Below are positions 8,855 through 16,649 of a DNA stretch of 64,000 bases, in pieces (the first letter of the stretch is position 1; each line of letters begins with the position of its first letter). The DNA is from Microvirga alba (lineage in GTDB: Bacteria; Pseudomonadota; Alphaproteobacteria; Rhizobiales; Beijerinckiaceae): NCBI RefSeq assembly GCF_015694465.1, contig NZ_JADQDO010000006.1, forward strand, positions 62,001 to 126,000. Direction: 5' to 3'. The notes beneath the pieces are model-generated. The model saw only the letters and a list, made by a program, of their open reading frames with translations. It had not been told where the DNA came from and ran no database searches. Position numbers and translations under genes: made by a program.

Positions 8855-9000
8855 GGTGTTTCTCCTCGATCGTCGTCTTCGACGCCCCACCCCGTTCCGT
8901 GCCGCCAGGGCATTTTTCGCAGAAGTGCGGACCGGTTCTGCGCGAGGCCGTTGAGCATCTTGGATCAGGTCCCCACGCGGCCAAGGAAGCCTGAGCGGAA

Positions 9001-9025
9001 AACTTGGCGCTGAGGATTAAGTTCC
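9001..9025 (-). promoter_or_regulatory. weak EcfG-type promoter candidate for the DUF3309 gene
   Basis: On the minus strand GGAAC is followed after 16 bases by AGTT. The -35 element is exact and the GTT core of the -10 element is kept, but its first base is A, not C. It lies about 147 bases upstream of the DUF3309 start, which would mean a long leader. Weak alone; mentioned because three exact sites lie nearby. Confidence 0.3.
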
Positions 9026-9068
9026 CCGAAATCAGCAGGTGAGCCTCGAAAGGAATCCCATCCGAATG

Positions 9069-9093
9069 GGAACATCGGTCAGGCCGGGACGTT
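9069..9093 (+). promoter_or_regulatory. EcfG-type promoter of nepR-ecfG
   Basis: GGAAC (9069-9073), 16 bases, then CGTT (9090-9093): an exact match to the alphaproteobacterial EcfG consensus GGAAC-N16/17-CGTT. It lies 60 bases upstream of the nepR start, a normal distance. This fits the known positive autoregulation of nepR-ecfG operons. Confidence 0.8.
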
Positions 9094-9153
9094 GACCCAA
9101 GGGCGATCGGGTGCCGCCTTTCGTGCGACCCGAGTGGAAGGTCGCGACTTCGA

Positions 9154-9396
9154 ATGGATCAGGATAATTCCGTGCGTAATAAAGCTCTTAAAGGTATGCC
9201 CTATCGCGATCCGGAATCGGTCACCGGTCCCCGGAGGTCTTCTCCTGCGCTTTCCCGCGCCGTCCAGGCTCAGCTCGGCCTGCGCCTCCGCCAATTCTAC
9301 GAGTCGCTTGCTCTCGGGGAGCAGCCGGTGCCGGACCGGTTCATCGAGATCATCAATCGTCTGAGTGAAGAGTTGCCTGAGAAAGCTCAGTCATGA
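9154..9396 (+). CDS. nepR: NepR anti-sigma factor of the general stress response
   Basis: 80 residues. The conserved NepR core is at the C-terminal half: LRLRQFYESLALGEQPVPDR followed by FIEIINRLSEEL. NepR binds EcfG and keeps it off RNA polymerase; phosphorylated PhyR, a sigma-like decoy, pulls NepR away under stress. The N-terminal 30 residues are charged and probably disordered, as in the family. Its stop overlaps the ecfG start by four bases (ATGA), so the two are translationally coupled and made in fixed ratio. An exact EcfG-type promoter lies upstream. No phyR gene lies beside this pair. Confidence 0.9.
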   Translation: MDQDNSVRNKALKGMPYRDPESVTGPRRSSPALSRAVQAQLGLRLRQFYESLALGEQPVPDRFIEIINRLSEELPEKAQS

Positions 9397-9941
9397 GTAT
9401 CGACGTTTCCCTTCGCGATTCCATGCTCAAGGCAACGCCGAATCTGCGCGCCTTCGCCATCTCGCTCACCAACAACGTCGACCGGGCGGACGACCTCGTG
9501 CAGGAAACGCTCATGCGCGCGATCGCCAACATCACCCGCTTCCAGCCCGGCACCAACATGCAGGCCTGGCTCTTCACCATTCTGCGGAACCTGTTCCATT
9601 CCGAATACCGGAAGCGCCGCCGCGAGGTGGAGGATGCGGACGGGAAATATGCCGCCACGCTCTCGGTTCAGCCCGACCAGCTGCCGCATCTCGATTTCGA
9701 GGATCTGCAAAGGGCGCTCGCCCGCCTGCCGCACGATCAGCGCGAAGCGCTGCTGCTTGTGGGCGCGTCAGGGTTCTCTTACGAGCAGGCTGCGGAGATC
9801 TGCGGCTGCGCCGTCGGCACCATCAAGAGCCGGGTCAACCGCGCCCGGAACCGGCTCGCCGAACTGATGCACTTCACCGATATGGATGAGGATATCGGCC
9901 CCGACCGCGTCACCCTCTCGGTCATGCACGCGGTCGCGTAA
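9393..9941 (+). CDS. ecfG: EcfG-type extracytoplasmic function sigma factor
   Basis: 182 residues. Region 2 is at residues 15-80 (LTNNVDRADDLVQETLMRAI, then FQPGTNMQAWLFTILRNLF). Region 4 is at about 110-160 (LARLPHDQREALLLVGASGF, with the helix-turn-helix YEQAAEICGCAVGTIKSRV). Sequence and the preceding nepR identify it as the general stress sigma factor (EcfG, also called RpoE2 or SigT), which directs transcription from GGAAC-N16/17-CGTT promoters. Three exact matches occur within 7.2 kb here. It converges on infA with 12 bases between. Confidence 0.92.
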   Translation: MSIDVSLRDSMLKATPNLRAFAISLTNNVDRADDLVQETLMRAIANITRFQPGTNMQAWLFTILRNLFHSEYRKRRREVEDADGKYAATLSVQPDQLPHLDFEDLQRALARLPHDQREALLLVGASGFSYEQAAEICGCAVGTIKSRVNRARNRLAELMHFTDMDEDIGPDRVTLSVMHAVA

Positions 9942-9953
9942 AGCAGGATGGCC

Positions 9954-10235
9954 TCAGCGCCGCCGGAACTGCTGATTGCCGCGCTGCGGCGGACGCGGCC
10001 CGCTCGAAGCACCCGAATCCTTATGACGGAAGATAAGGCGGCCCTTTTCGAGGTCATAGGGCGACATCTCAACGGTCACGCGGTCACCCGCCAAGGTCTT
10101 GATGCGATTCTTCTTCATCTTGCCAGCTGTGTAGGCAATGACCTCGTGCCCGTTGTCGAGCTGCACCCGATAGCGTGCATCGGGGAGAATTTCGGTCACA
10201 AGTCCCTCGAACGTAATCAGTTCTTCCTTTGCCAT
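9954..10235 (-). CDS. infA: translation initiation factor IF-1
   Basis: 93 residues with a single OB fold: [20 protein letters not shown], a central segment with the phrase [17 protein letters not shown], then [22 protein letters not shown]-1 binds the ribosomal A site in the 30S initiation complex. It is about 20 residues longer than E. coli IF-1 (72) because of an Arg- and Gln-rich tail ([15 protein letters not shown]), common in alphaproteobacteria. A terminator at 10255-10286 separates it from cspA upstream, so it should have its own promoter in the short gap. Confidence 0.97.
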   Translation of the reverse strand: MAKEELITFEGLVTEILPDARYRVQLDNGHEVIAYTAGKMKKNRIKTLAGDRVTVEMSPYDLEKGRLIFRHKDSGASSGPRPPQRGNQQFRRR

Positions 10236-10254
10236 GCAAAGCCTTCCGTATCAC

Positions 10255-10286
10255 AACAAAAAAGCCGCTCCTCAAGCGGAACGGCT
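10255..10286 (-). terminator. rho-independent terminator after the cold shock gene
   Basis: Read on the minus strand: AGCCGTTCC, loop GCTTGA, GGAGCGGCT (nine pairs, one G-T), followed by a run of T. It lies about 45 bases downstream of the cold shock gene stop and just upstream of infA. Confidence 0.8.
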
Positions 10287-10330
10287 GCTATGCGAGAGGG
10301 CGCGCCGGGCACGCCCTCCTGCACAAAACC

Positions 10331-10540
10331 TTACGCGTTCTGCAGGTTCACTGCAGAAGCGCGGCCGGTGCGCTGGTCGGTCTGAAGCTCGTAGGAGATC
10401 TTCTGACCTTCGCGAAGGCCACGCATGCCAGCGCGCTCAAGCGCCGTCGCATGAACGAACACGTCCTTGCCGCCGTTGTCGGGCTGAATGAAGCCATAAC
10501 CTTTGGTTTCATTGTACCACTTCACGGTTCCCGTTTCCAT
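10331..10540 (-). CDS. CspA-family cold shock protein
   Basis: 69 residues, one cold shock domain: METGTVKWYNETKGYGFIQP contains RNP1 (KGYGFI) and the next strand has RNP2 (DVFVHATAL). Such proteins bind single-stranded RNA or DNA and melt mRNA structure in the cold or in stationary phase. The start at 10540 has AAGGAAT just upstream; 53 further in-frame codons do not resemble protein. The 5' region is long, as usual for csp mRNAs, whose leaders often control cold induction. The gene is monocistronic, with a strong terminator after it. Confidence 0.95.
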   Translation of the reverse strand: METGTVKWYNETKGYGFIQPDNGGKDVFVHATALERAGMRGLREGQKISYELQTDQRTGRASAVNLQNA

Positions 10541-10858
10541 GGGAATTCCTTTCACTGTCGTTTGCACGTAGGTGGGGGCCGCAGCCAACCACCCATCAGT
10601 CGATATTGGTAGAGAGAAGGAACGTGCGCCCGGCAGTGCCAAAGCGAAGTAGCCCAGTCGTCCGGCCAAATGTCGATGCGAAATAACTAGGGGAACCATG
10701 GGCTAAATGCAAGGCATCTCGACTTAGCCTCATTGGCTACACGACCGGATCTTGATGGCGGCAACAGCACGCCTAAATAATTTCCTCCCCCTTTTTCCAA
10801 CCCGGCAGCGGCGACCCGAGCGACCCCGATTCTTGCCCCGATCCTTGCCCCTTGGAGA

Positions 10859-10884
10859 GGAACCCAGCGGAGCGAATTCACGTT
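10859..10884 (+). promoter_or_regulatory. EcfG-type promoter of the SWFGD/BON gene
   Basis: GGAAC (10859-10863), 17 bases, then CGTT (10881-10884), an exact match to the EcfG consensus. It lies 56 bases upstream of the ATG at 10941. With the nepR site it suggests that this gene belongs to the general stress regulon. Confidence 0.75.
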
Positions 10885-10940
10885 GGTTTCGAAGGTGCCG
10901 CAACGACAATCATCGATCGCAAGATCCGAGGAGCGCCCTC

Positions 10941-11738
10941 ATGGCCCATCGTTATCGCAACGAGGATCGGAGCCGTTATCGCGACCGATCCGAAACTCGC
11001 CCTGAACCCGCCCCCTATCGCGGGGCGGAGGACCAGCCGCGCCCGGAGGATGACGGCTACATCGCCCGGCGCGGCTTCGGGAATCGATCGGCGGGGTATG
11101 ATCGCGAATTCGGATATGACGACCGCTATGACATCGGAAGCGAGCGCGACTTCGGCGATTCTGCTGGCTATGGCTCGGGCGGATCGACCCGTGACTGGCG
11201 TGACGTGGTTGGCGAAGACCGCAGGCGCGGGGAAACGGCGTACGGCATCGATTATGGGCGAAGCCAAGACCACGGCTACTATGGCTCCTCCTATGACTAC
11301 GATCACGAACGTTTCGGCACGGGGGCCTTCGGAAGAGGCTCTCGCGATTATGGCGAGGAGCGCGGCTTCCTTGAGCGTGCCGGCGACGAGATCCGGTCCT
11401 GGTTCGGCGATGAGGAGGCCGACCGGCGTCGTGACATGGATATGCGCGGCGGCGGCGGTCATCGCGGGCGCGGGCCAAAGGGCTACCAGCGGTCCGACGC
11501 CCGCATCCTGGAGGATGTGAACGATCGTCTCACGGACGATCCCAATATCGACGCGACCGAGATCGAAGTCACCGTCCTCAACTGCGAGGTCACGCTCGCC
11601 GGCACGGTCAATAGCCGATTTGAGAAACGGCATGCCGAGGATATCGCCGATTCCGTGTCGGGCGTGAGGCACGTACAGAACAATCTGCGCCTTAAGCAAT
11701 ATGCTGAGGGCGGCATGCTGGCGGGCCCGGCTTTATAA
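10941..11738 (+). CDS. SWFGD and BON domain protein, probable general stress protein
   Basis: 265 residues. The first 150 are low-complexity and rich in Arg, Asp, Gly and Tyr (repeated RYRDR, GYGSGG, YYGSSYDYDH), likely disordered. Then comes the short motif EIRSWFGDEEADRRR that names the SWFGD group, and a BON domain at about 180-250 (LEDVNDRLTDDPNIDATEIE, ending VRHVQNNLRLK). BON domains bind phospholipid or other surfaces and occur in osmotic stress proteins such as OsmY. There is no signal peptide, so it may act in the cytoplasm. The ATG at 10941 has GAGGAG eight bases upstream; upstream in-frame codons lie in the promoter. An exact EcfG promoter precedes it. Confidence 0.85.
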   Translation: MAHRYRNEDRSRYRDRSETRPEPAPYRGAEDQPRPEDDGYIARRGFGNRSAGYDREFGYDDRYDIGSERDFGDSAGYGSGGSTRDWRDVVGEDRRRGETAYGIDYGRSQDHGYYGSSYDYDHERFGTGAFGRGSRDYGEERGFLERAGDEIRSWFGDEEADRRRDMDMRGGGGHRGRGPKGYQRSDARILEDVNDRLTDDPNIDATEIEVTVLNCEVTLAGTVNSRFEKRHAEDIADSVSGVRHVQNNLRLKQYAEGGMLAGPAL

Positions 11739-11939
11739 ATAAGCCTCGGAGAGGACAACCGGCGAGAGCTCCCTCGCCGCTCGGTGCTGAACGTCGGCGA
11801 CCGACGGGGACGGGCTGCTCCAGCTCGTTGAGTGTTCTAGTTATGTTTGCCCGATAGGGCTGATTTCTCGCACCAAGGCCCTTGCCTTTCACGCGATGGC
11901 CTGCAACCCCATATCTGGCAGGGAGGATTGAGGACACGA

Positions 11940-12311
11940 ATGGCAGGTATTTCCGTCACGCTCGAGGGCGACAACATCCAGCTCGCGTTCCAGAAGGGCG
12001 AGCAATCGACGGCTGTGGTCATGGACCCACACGCCGCCCGGTCGCTCGTCAAGGCATTGGGTCAGCTTCTCATGGCCATCGGTGAAAGCGGCGAGGAGGC
12101 GGAAGATCTGGAGGAAATGGTCGAGGTGACCTCGCCAACCATCGATATCGGCATGGACGAGCATGGATTTGCGGTCGTGGCCCTGCAGGCCGGTTTCCTG
12201 CCCCCCTTCATGCTTCGTCTCAAGGACGATGAAGCTCGGCACATTGCCAACAGCCTCCTGGAAATTCTGAACAGCCCGCGCGACGTGCGCATTTCCCTCG
12301 GCGGGCACTGA
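11940..12311 (+). CDS. hypothetical protein
   Basis: 123 acidic residues (MAGISVTLEGDNIQLAFQKG). The pattern looks like a small alpha/beta protein: beta strands at the start and around TIDIGMDEHGFAVVALQ, then a helix DEARHIANSLLEILN. No signal peptide or membrane helix. I do not recognise a family. GAGG lies six bases before the ATG at 11940; the frame runs upstream to 11847, but that part is not protein-like. The next gene, a methyltransferase, is 182 bases away, so an operon is doubtful. Confidence 0.65.
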   Translation: MAGISVTLEGDNIQLAFQKGEQSTAVVMDPHAARSLVKALGQLLMAIGESGEEAEDLEEMVEVTSPTIDIGMDEHGFAVVALQAGFLPPFMLRLKDDEARHIANSLLEILNSPRDVRISLGGH

Positions 12312-12493
12312 ACCGTTCCCTTTCGCGCAAGGCGCGAGACAAATGCGGCAAAATAGGAGCTTCCCGAACCCTTTTCGATTCAATCGGATCGGAAAGGGCG
12401 GCTTTACATCCTTTGCAACTCGTTTCGCTCCGATATAACATATGCCGCTAAGATAAGACGCCTCTGGAAAGCAGGCGGTCAAAGGGAGCGGTC

Positions 12494-14077
12494 ATGGCCG
12501 AATGGTCATCAGGTTACGTGGTCGATGTCGGCTATACGTATGGTTTTTATCACGAGCTGACCCCGAACCTGCTGGGGCTGCTCGCCCTTCGGCAAGGCGT
12601 CCAGGCACCGGGGCTGGACCTTGAGCCGCTGACATATTGCGAACTTGGATGCGGCCAAGGCTTCTCGGTCAATCTTCTGGCCGCCGCGAACCCGCATATC
12701 CAGTTCTACGCGACCGATTTCAACCCGGGCCATATCGCCGGCGCCCACGCTTTGGCGCGATCCGCGAAACTCAAGAACGTCCAGTTCGCGGACGACAGCT
12801 TCGTAGAGTTCGTCGACCGCGACGACCTTCCCGACTTCGATTTCATCAATCTGCACGGCATCTATAGCTGGATTTCGGATGAGAATCGCCAGTCGATCGT
12901 GCGGTTCATTCGCAAGAAGCTGAAGCCGGGCGGGGTTGTCTATATCTCTTACAATTCGATGCCCGGCTGGGCCTCGATCATGCCTTTGCGGCGGCTCATG
13001 GTCGAGCACGCGGCGAGCAAGGGCTCGCTCCCCCTGACGGCGCGCATCAATGCCTCGCTCGACTTCGCAAGCAAGATCAAGGAACTCGACAGCCGCTATT
13101 TTGCGAGCCACCCCGGCCTCGCTTCTCGGCTGGATCGCCTGAAGACCCAGAACTCCGACTATCTCGCACACGAGTACTTCAATCGCGATCTCAACCCGTT
13201 CTATTTCTCGGATGTCGCGCGCGAACTGTCGGAAGCTAAACTGACCTGGGTCGGGCCGGCCGCCGCGCTCGACATGATCGACGCGCTCCATCTGTCTCCG
13301 GAGCAAAGCAAATTCCTGGATGAAATCGATGACGTGTCCTTGCGCCAGACCGTGCGCGATCACATCGTCGAGCAGCATTTCAGGCGCGATATTTTCATCA
13401 AAGGACCGGTGCGATTGTCAGCATCCGGTCAGAAGGAGAAATGGCTCGAGGCCCGGTTCGTGCTCTCACGCGCTGGAGGTAATTTTCCGCGAAAATTGCG
13501 CGGCCTTCGCTACAGCGCCGACTTCCAGGGCGAACTATATGACTCGCTCATCGCGATATTGGAGCGTGGCCCGCGCTCCATCGGGGACGTGCTGTCTGAG
13601 CCCACACTCGCAAAGGTCGGACCGGAGAGAGTGACGCAGGCCGTCCTCCATCTTTGCGCGCTCGGTGTCTGCCATCCGTGCCTGCCGGAACGCGATCTGG
13701 CCGAACGCCAAGCCCACGCCAGTCAGTTGAATATGGCCATCGCGGATCAGGCGCGGCATGGCAACACTTTCAGGCACTTCGCGTCGGCCGTGACGGGTGG
13801 CGGCATCGCCGTCGACCGCATCGATCAGTTGATCTGGCTCGCGAAGCGTTCTGGAGATGCGGACATCCCCGGCTTCATTTGGAACATCCTGACACAAGCG
13901 GGGCATCGGCTGGTCAAGGACGGCAAGACCCTGGCAACCGCGGAGGAGAACCTTGCGGAAATCAGCCGCCGGCTCGCTCAATTCGAGACGAATTCATCGG
14001 CAATCTGGAGGAACCTGGGCCTCGAACCCGAGATGTCGGCGTCCCATGGGCCGAAGCGGCAGCGATCGGCGACCTGA
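12494..14077 (+). CDS. class I SAM methyltransferase with methyltransferase regulatory domain
   Basis: 527 residues. The N-terminal half is a Rossmann methyltransferase: motif I is CELGCGQGFS (about residue 50), with an acidic residue in ATDFNPGHI and a motif IV region in DFDFINLHGIYSW. From about 230 to 330 there is a segment like the methyltransferase regulatory domain (PF10119), and the rest is helical and variable. Family members are often near surface polysaccharide genes and may methylate sugars; no such genes lie here, so the substrate is unknown. AAGGGAG precedes the ATG. A strong hairpin terminator follows at 14122. Confidence 0.85.
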   Translation: MAEWSSGYVVDVGYTYGFYHELTPNLLGLLALRQGVQAPGLDLEPLTYCELGCGQGFSVNLLAAANPHIQFYATDFNPGHIAGAHALARSAKLKNVQFADDSFVEFVDRDDLPDFDFINLHGIYSWISDENRQSIVRFIRKKLKPGGVVYISYNSMPGWASIMPLRRLMVEHAASKGSLPLTARINASLDFASKIKELDSRYFASHPGLASRLDRLKTQNSDYLAHEYFNRDLNPFYFSDVARELSEAKLTWVGPAAALDMIDALHLSPEQSKFLDEIDDVSLRQTVRDHIVEQHFRRDIFIKGPVRLSASGQKEKWLEARFVLSRAGGNFPRKLRGLRYSADFQGELYDSLIAILERGPRSIGDVLSEPTLAKVGPERVTQAVLHLCALGVCHPCLPERDLAERQAHASQLNMAIADQARHGNTFRHFASAVTGGGIAVDRIDQLIWLAKRSGDADIPGFIWNILTQAGHRLVKDGKTLATAEENLAEISRRLAQFETNSSAIWRNLGLEPEMSASHGPKRQRSAT

Positions 14078-14121
14078 ACGGCTCTCCTGAGCCCTCCTTG
14101 AACGGCATTGAAGTCGTATGG

Positions 14122-14155
14122 AAAACGGCCGGCGAAGAGCCGGCCGTTTTGATGT
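14122..14155. terminator. bidirectional terminator between converging genes
   Basis: A perfect 12-base-pair stem, AAAACGGCCGGC and GCCGGCCGTTTT with loop GAAGA (14122-14150), has an A-run on one side and a T-run on the other. It can end both the methyltransferase transcript (+) and the Tim44-like transcript (-). Confidence 0.85.
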
Positions 14156-14174
14156 TTGGAAGAAACGTCGGACC

Positions 14175-15179
14175 CTAGCTCTGCTGGATCGCCGAGAGCT
14201 TCCAGGAGCCGCCCGGATCTCTCCGGAAAGTCCAAACCTCGGTCGCCTCGACAGGCCGCGAGGCGTCGCCTTCGACCACCCGGCCCGTCGCTTTCTCGGT
14301 CGTGACATCGACCAGGGAATAGCGCATGGCAACGGTCGCATATTCCGCGCTTCCTTCGCGCCATGCCTCCGCCAGATCACCTTGAAGCAGTTTCACGTTG
14401 GAGACTTGGTTCGCCAAACCACGCGCCGCATTGTCATTCAGCTCTTCCTGCATGTAGCCCGCCATCTCCGGCGTCGCTAACGCCCAAAGCTTGGCAACGT
14501 CACCGCGCGAATAAGCCTCCTGCACCTCGTTGAGCGATTGCTCGAAAGCGGCATAGTCCCGCTCGCCGATACCGACCTCATCGCGCACGCCCGAGGGCTG
14601 CTGGGCCCGCTGCCCGAGACCACCGAGCGCTCCGCCCAGCGCGCCCCCGAGGCCACCACCGGGCTGGGGCTGCTCATCAGGCATGGACCGAGCATAACCC
14701 TGACCCGGACCCGCATAGGCCGGTTGCTGCCGCCGACGGAACCATTTCATCGCAAACGAGACGAGCAGCACGACAAGGCCGATCTGAACAAGCAGACCGA
14801 TCACCGAGCCGAGGCCAGCCAAGCCGCCGAAAAAGCCGTTGCCCATCAGCATACCGAGCAGGCCCGCACCGAAGAGGCCGGCCATCAGGCCGGTGCCGAA
14901 TCCGAAGCGGCGCGGCTGGGCAGCCGCCGGAGAGGCCATGCCCGGACGATTCATCGCGGAGCCCTGATCAGGCGTCTGTGAGCGTTGGATCGGCGCGGCG
15001 CTCGGCGTGGTGTTCGTGCTCGGCGGCGCACTCCAGGTCCGCGCGCCGCGCGAACCGAAGCTTCCTTTTCCCCCACCGACGCGCGCCTCGGCTGCGCTTC
15101 CTGCGAAGACCAGCACAGCCGCCAAGGCGATCATCGCGCGGCTTCGGCGAGAGGCAATTCTAATCATCGTGTTCTTCAT
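14175..15179 (-). CDS. Tim44-like domain protein
   Basis: 334 residues. A signal or anchor helix at 14-32 (AMIALAAVLVFAGSAAEARV) is followed by a Gly-, Ser- and Pro-rich stretch, two hydrophobic Gly-rich segments at about 95-145 (LMAGLFGAGLLGMLMGNGFF, then GLLVQIGLVVLLVSF), a linker, and a Tim44-like domain from about 205 to the end (AFEQSLNEVQEAYSRGDVAK, WKLSAIQQS). Tim44 anchors the motor of the mitochondrial import channel; bacterial relatives are membrane-tethered and of uncertain role. An alternative ATG is at 15167. The 15180-15253 gap is short. Confidence 0.85.
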   Translation of the reverse strand: MKNTMIRIASRRSRAMIALAAVLVFAGSAAEARVGGGKGSFGSRGARTWSAPPSTNTTPSAAPIQRSQTPDQGSAMNRPGMASPAAAQPRRFGFGTGLMAGLFGAGLLGMLMGNGFFGGLAGLGSVIGLLVQIGLVVLLVSFAMKWFRRRQQPAYAGPGQGYARSMPDEQPQPGGGLGGALGGALGGLGQRAQQPSGVRDEVGIGERDYAAFEQSLNEVQEAYSRGDVAKLWALATPEMAGYMQEELNDNAARGLANQVSNVKLLQGDLAEAWREGSAEYATVAMRYSLVDVTTEKATGRVVEGDASRPVEATEVWTFRRDPGGSWKLSAIQQS

Positions 15180-15253
15180 CCCTCGGAGCGGAAAGCCCCC
15201 GCGAGTGCATGTGGTGACGGCACAGCTCTTTCAAAAGAGGGGGCGAGTGGCTT

Positions 15254-15856
15254 TTAGACAGCCCAGTAACGGCGCACGCGACGACGGGCGGCCGCGAAAC
15301 GGCCGCCACGGTCGGTTGCACGAAGGAGCGCCGCGAGTTTCGTGCGGCCTCGCGCCGCGATGTGCAGCACAATCCGCACGACCTGGAGAGCCTGCTGCCA
15401 GAGCCTCGTGCTTATGAGCCAGCCATGGACGAAATCGCGAAGAGCCAGCACTTTGGCGTGGCACCGGGCGAACCAGCCAATAGACAAAAGCTTGTCGCGA
15501 CCGATAGCGAAGAGCCGCTCGGCCAGACCGAGCCCCACGACCTTCGCGATCACAAAGGTCAAAACGCCCGCCACGAGCTTACCCTGGCTGAAGAGATAGA
15601 GGGCGTAGAGCTTGAAGGGCTCCAAAATCGCGATCGGAATAATGAAGAGAAGCAGAATGACGTGGGCCGGCAGCCCTGCGATGGTCGTTTCGATCCGCCT
15701 GAACAGCGCCAGGCGAGAGAGCGCGCGAACGGCCGGCACGACGAGGGCTCGGAAGGCGTCGTCGATAAGCACGACGATAACCGCGAGCACCAAGAGCGGC
15801 GCGTTCAAGATGCGCTTCAATGAGCGGAGCTGAGCAGTCGACACGTGGTCCGTCAT
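15254..15856 (-). CDS. conserved membrane protein of unknown function
   Basis: 200 residues starting MTDHVSTAQLRSLKRILNAP. Two strongly hydrophobic regions (LLVLAVIVVLIDDAF and HVILLLFIIPIAILEPFKLY) and a third around LVAGVLTFVIAKVVGLGLAE mark an inner membrane protein. The tail is basic (GRTKLAALL, RFAAARRRVRRYW). I do not recognise a named family. The frame extends upstream to 15931, but that part includes no helix and no ribosome site, so I prefer 15856. It stands 74 bases downstream of DUF3072 on the same strand. Confidence 0.7.
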   Translation of the reverse strand: MTDHVSTAQLRSLKRILNAPLLVLAVIVVLIDDAFRALVVPAVRALSRLALFRRIETTIAGLPAHVILLLFIIPIAILEPFKLYALYLFSQGKLVAGVLTFVIAKVVGLGLAERLFAIGRDKLLSIGWFARCHAKVLALRDFVHGWLISTRLWQQALQVVRIVLHIAARGRTKLAALLRATDRGGRFAAARRRVRRYWAV

Positions 15857-15929
15857 GTTGGCGTCCGGCCTCAGGCTTGGTCCGTGATTATGTGCGATAT
15901 AAGGCCGATCCGCAGGCCACGCCAACCCC

Positions 15930-15963
15930 AAGGCCTGTTTAGGACCAAGGCCCGTTTAGGACT
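15930..15963. repeat. 17-bp tandem duplication over the DUF3072 stop
   Basis: Two adjacent copies, AAGGCCTGTTTAGGACC (15930-15946) and AAGGCCCGTTTAGGACT (15947-15963), differ at two positions. The second copy contains the stop codon of the DUF3072 gene; the first supplies a second possible stop just downstream. It looks like a recent slippage duplication. Confidence 0.6.
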
Positions 15964-16228
15964 CTGTCTCGTTCTTGAGCTGATCGATGCGCTTTATGGC
16001 CTCGGCCTTGTCGAGCTCGGGATCGTAAGCTTCGGGCTCGTGCGCCTTTTCGGAGAGCTCCTTCAGGTAGGAGGCCTGAGCCGCGGACATGGGCTCCAAC
16101 CCGATCACCCATTCCTCAGGGTCCGGCTGATCGGCAGACGAGACCGGATCAGCCTTCGGGTCAACAACCTCGGGCGGGTCCTCGTGTCGGCCGGCAGCCC
16201 GGTCGTCGACTTTCGGATCTGGAGGCAT
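15956..16228 (-). CDS. DUF3072 family protein, probable general stress gene
   Basis: 90 acidic residues. After a disordered N-terminal half rich in Pro and Asp, the conserved core reads EEWVIGLEPMSAAQASYLKE followed by LSEKAHEP, the signature of DUF3072 (WVTGDEPMTxAQxSYLKTL). It is cytoplasmic; the function is unknown. An exact EcfG-type promoter lies 37 bases upstream on the same strand (16265-16290), so I infer control by the general stress sigma factor encoded 6 kb away. The stop codon lies inside a 17-base tandem duplication. Confidence 0.85.
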   Translation of the reverse strand: MPPDPKVDDRAAGRHEDPPEVVDPKADPVSSADQPDPEEWVIGLEPMSAAQASYLKELSEKAHEPEAYDPELDKAEAIKRIDQLKNETES

Positions 16229-16264
16229 TTGACCCCTTAATGTTCACGGCACGTTCCCCATAGG

Positions 16265-16290
16265 AACGTCTAGGCTGGGAGGTCTGTTCC
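16265..16290 (-). promoter_or_regulatory. EcfG-type promoter of the DUF3072 gene
   Basis: On the minus strand GGAAC (16290-16286), 17 bases, CGTT (16268-16265), an exact consensus match with the -10 element 37 bases before the ATG at 16228. Confidence 0.75.
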
Positions 16291-16649
16291 TCAACGAATC
16301 TTCGAGGCGAGACGCCTCAATCATCCCCGCTATCCACAGGGAACGAACCGGACCTCGACATGATCCGATATTCTCATTTTGTTCCGCAAACAAGAGGCCG
16401 CAAAAATCGATTAGCGGACCCGCTAGGCCGAACTCTTCGCGTTGGGGGCACAGATGGCGACAGGTCTGGGCGCTTACGAAGAGCCACCCTCGCGGCATAG
16501 CCGAGCGGCCGAACGCCAGCTCCGGCCTCTGAACTGAGGCCGAGGATCAAGAGTGCGTTGAAGGCGCGAAACCCACCTTCAACCGAGTTCCCGACACGGA
16601 CGAATTTGAGACGTCCGCGTCGGGCTTGGCTTGCCTTCAAAGGAACAGC
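16291..16649. other. intergenic stretch, nothing convincing
   Basis: About 360 bases between the DUF3072 promoter and the end of ilvE. Open frames here on both strands are short, lack ribosome sites and read as noise. I see no tRNA, hairpin with T-run, or repeat that I can support. Confidence 0.5.
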
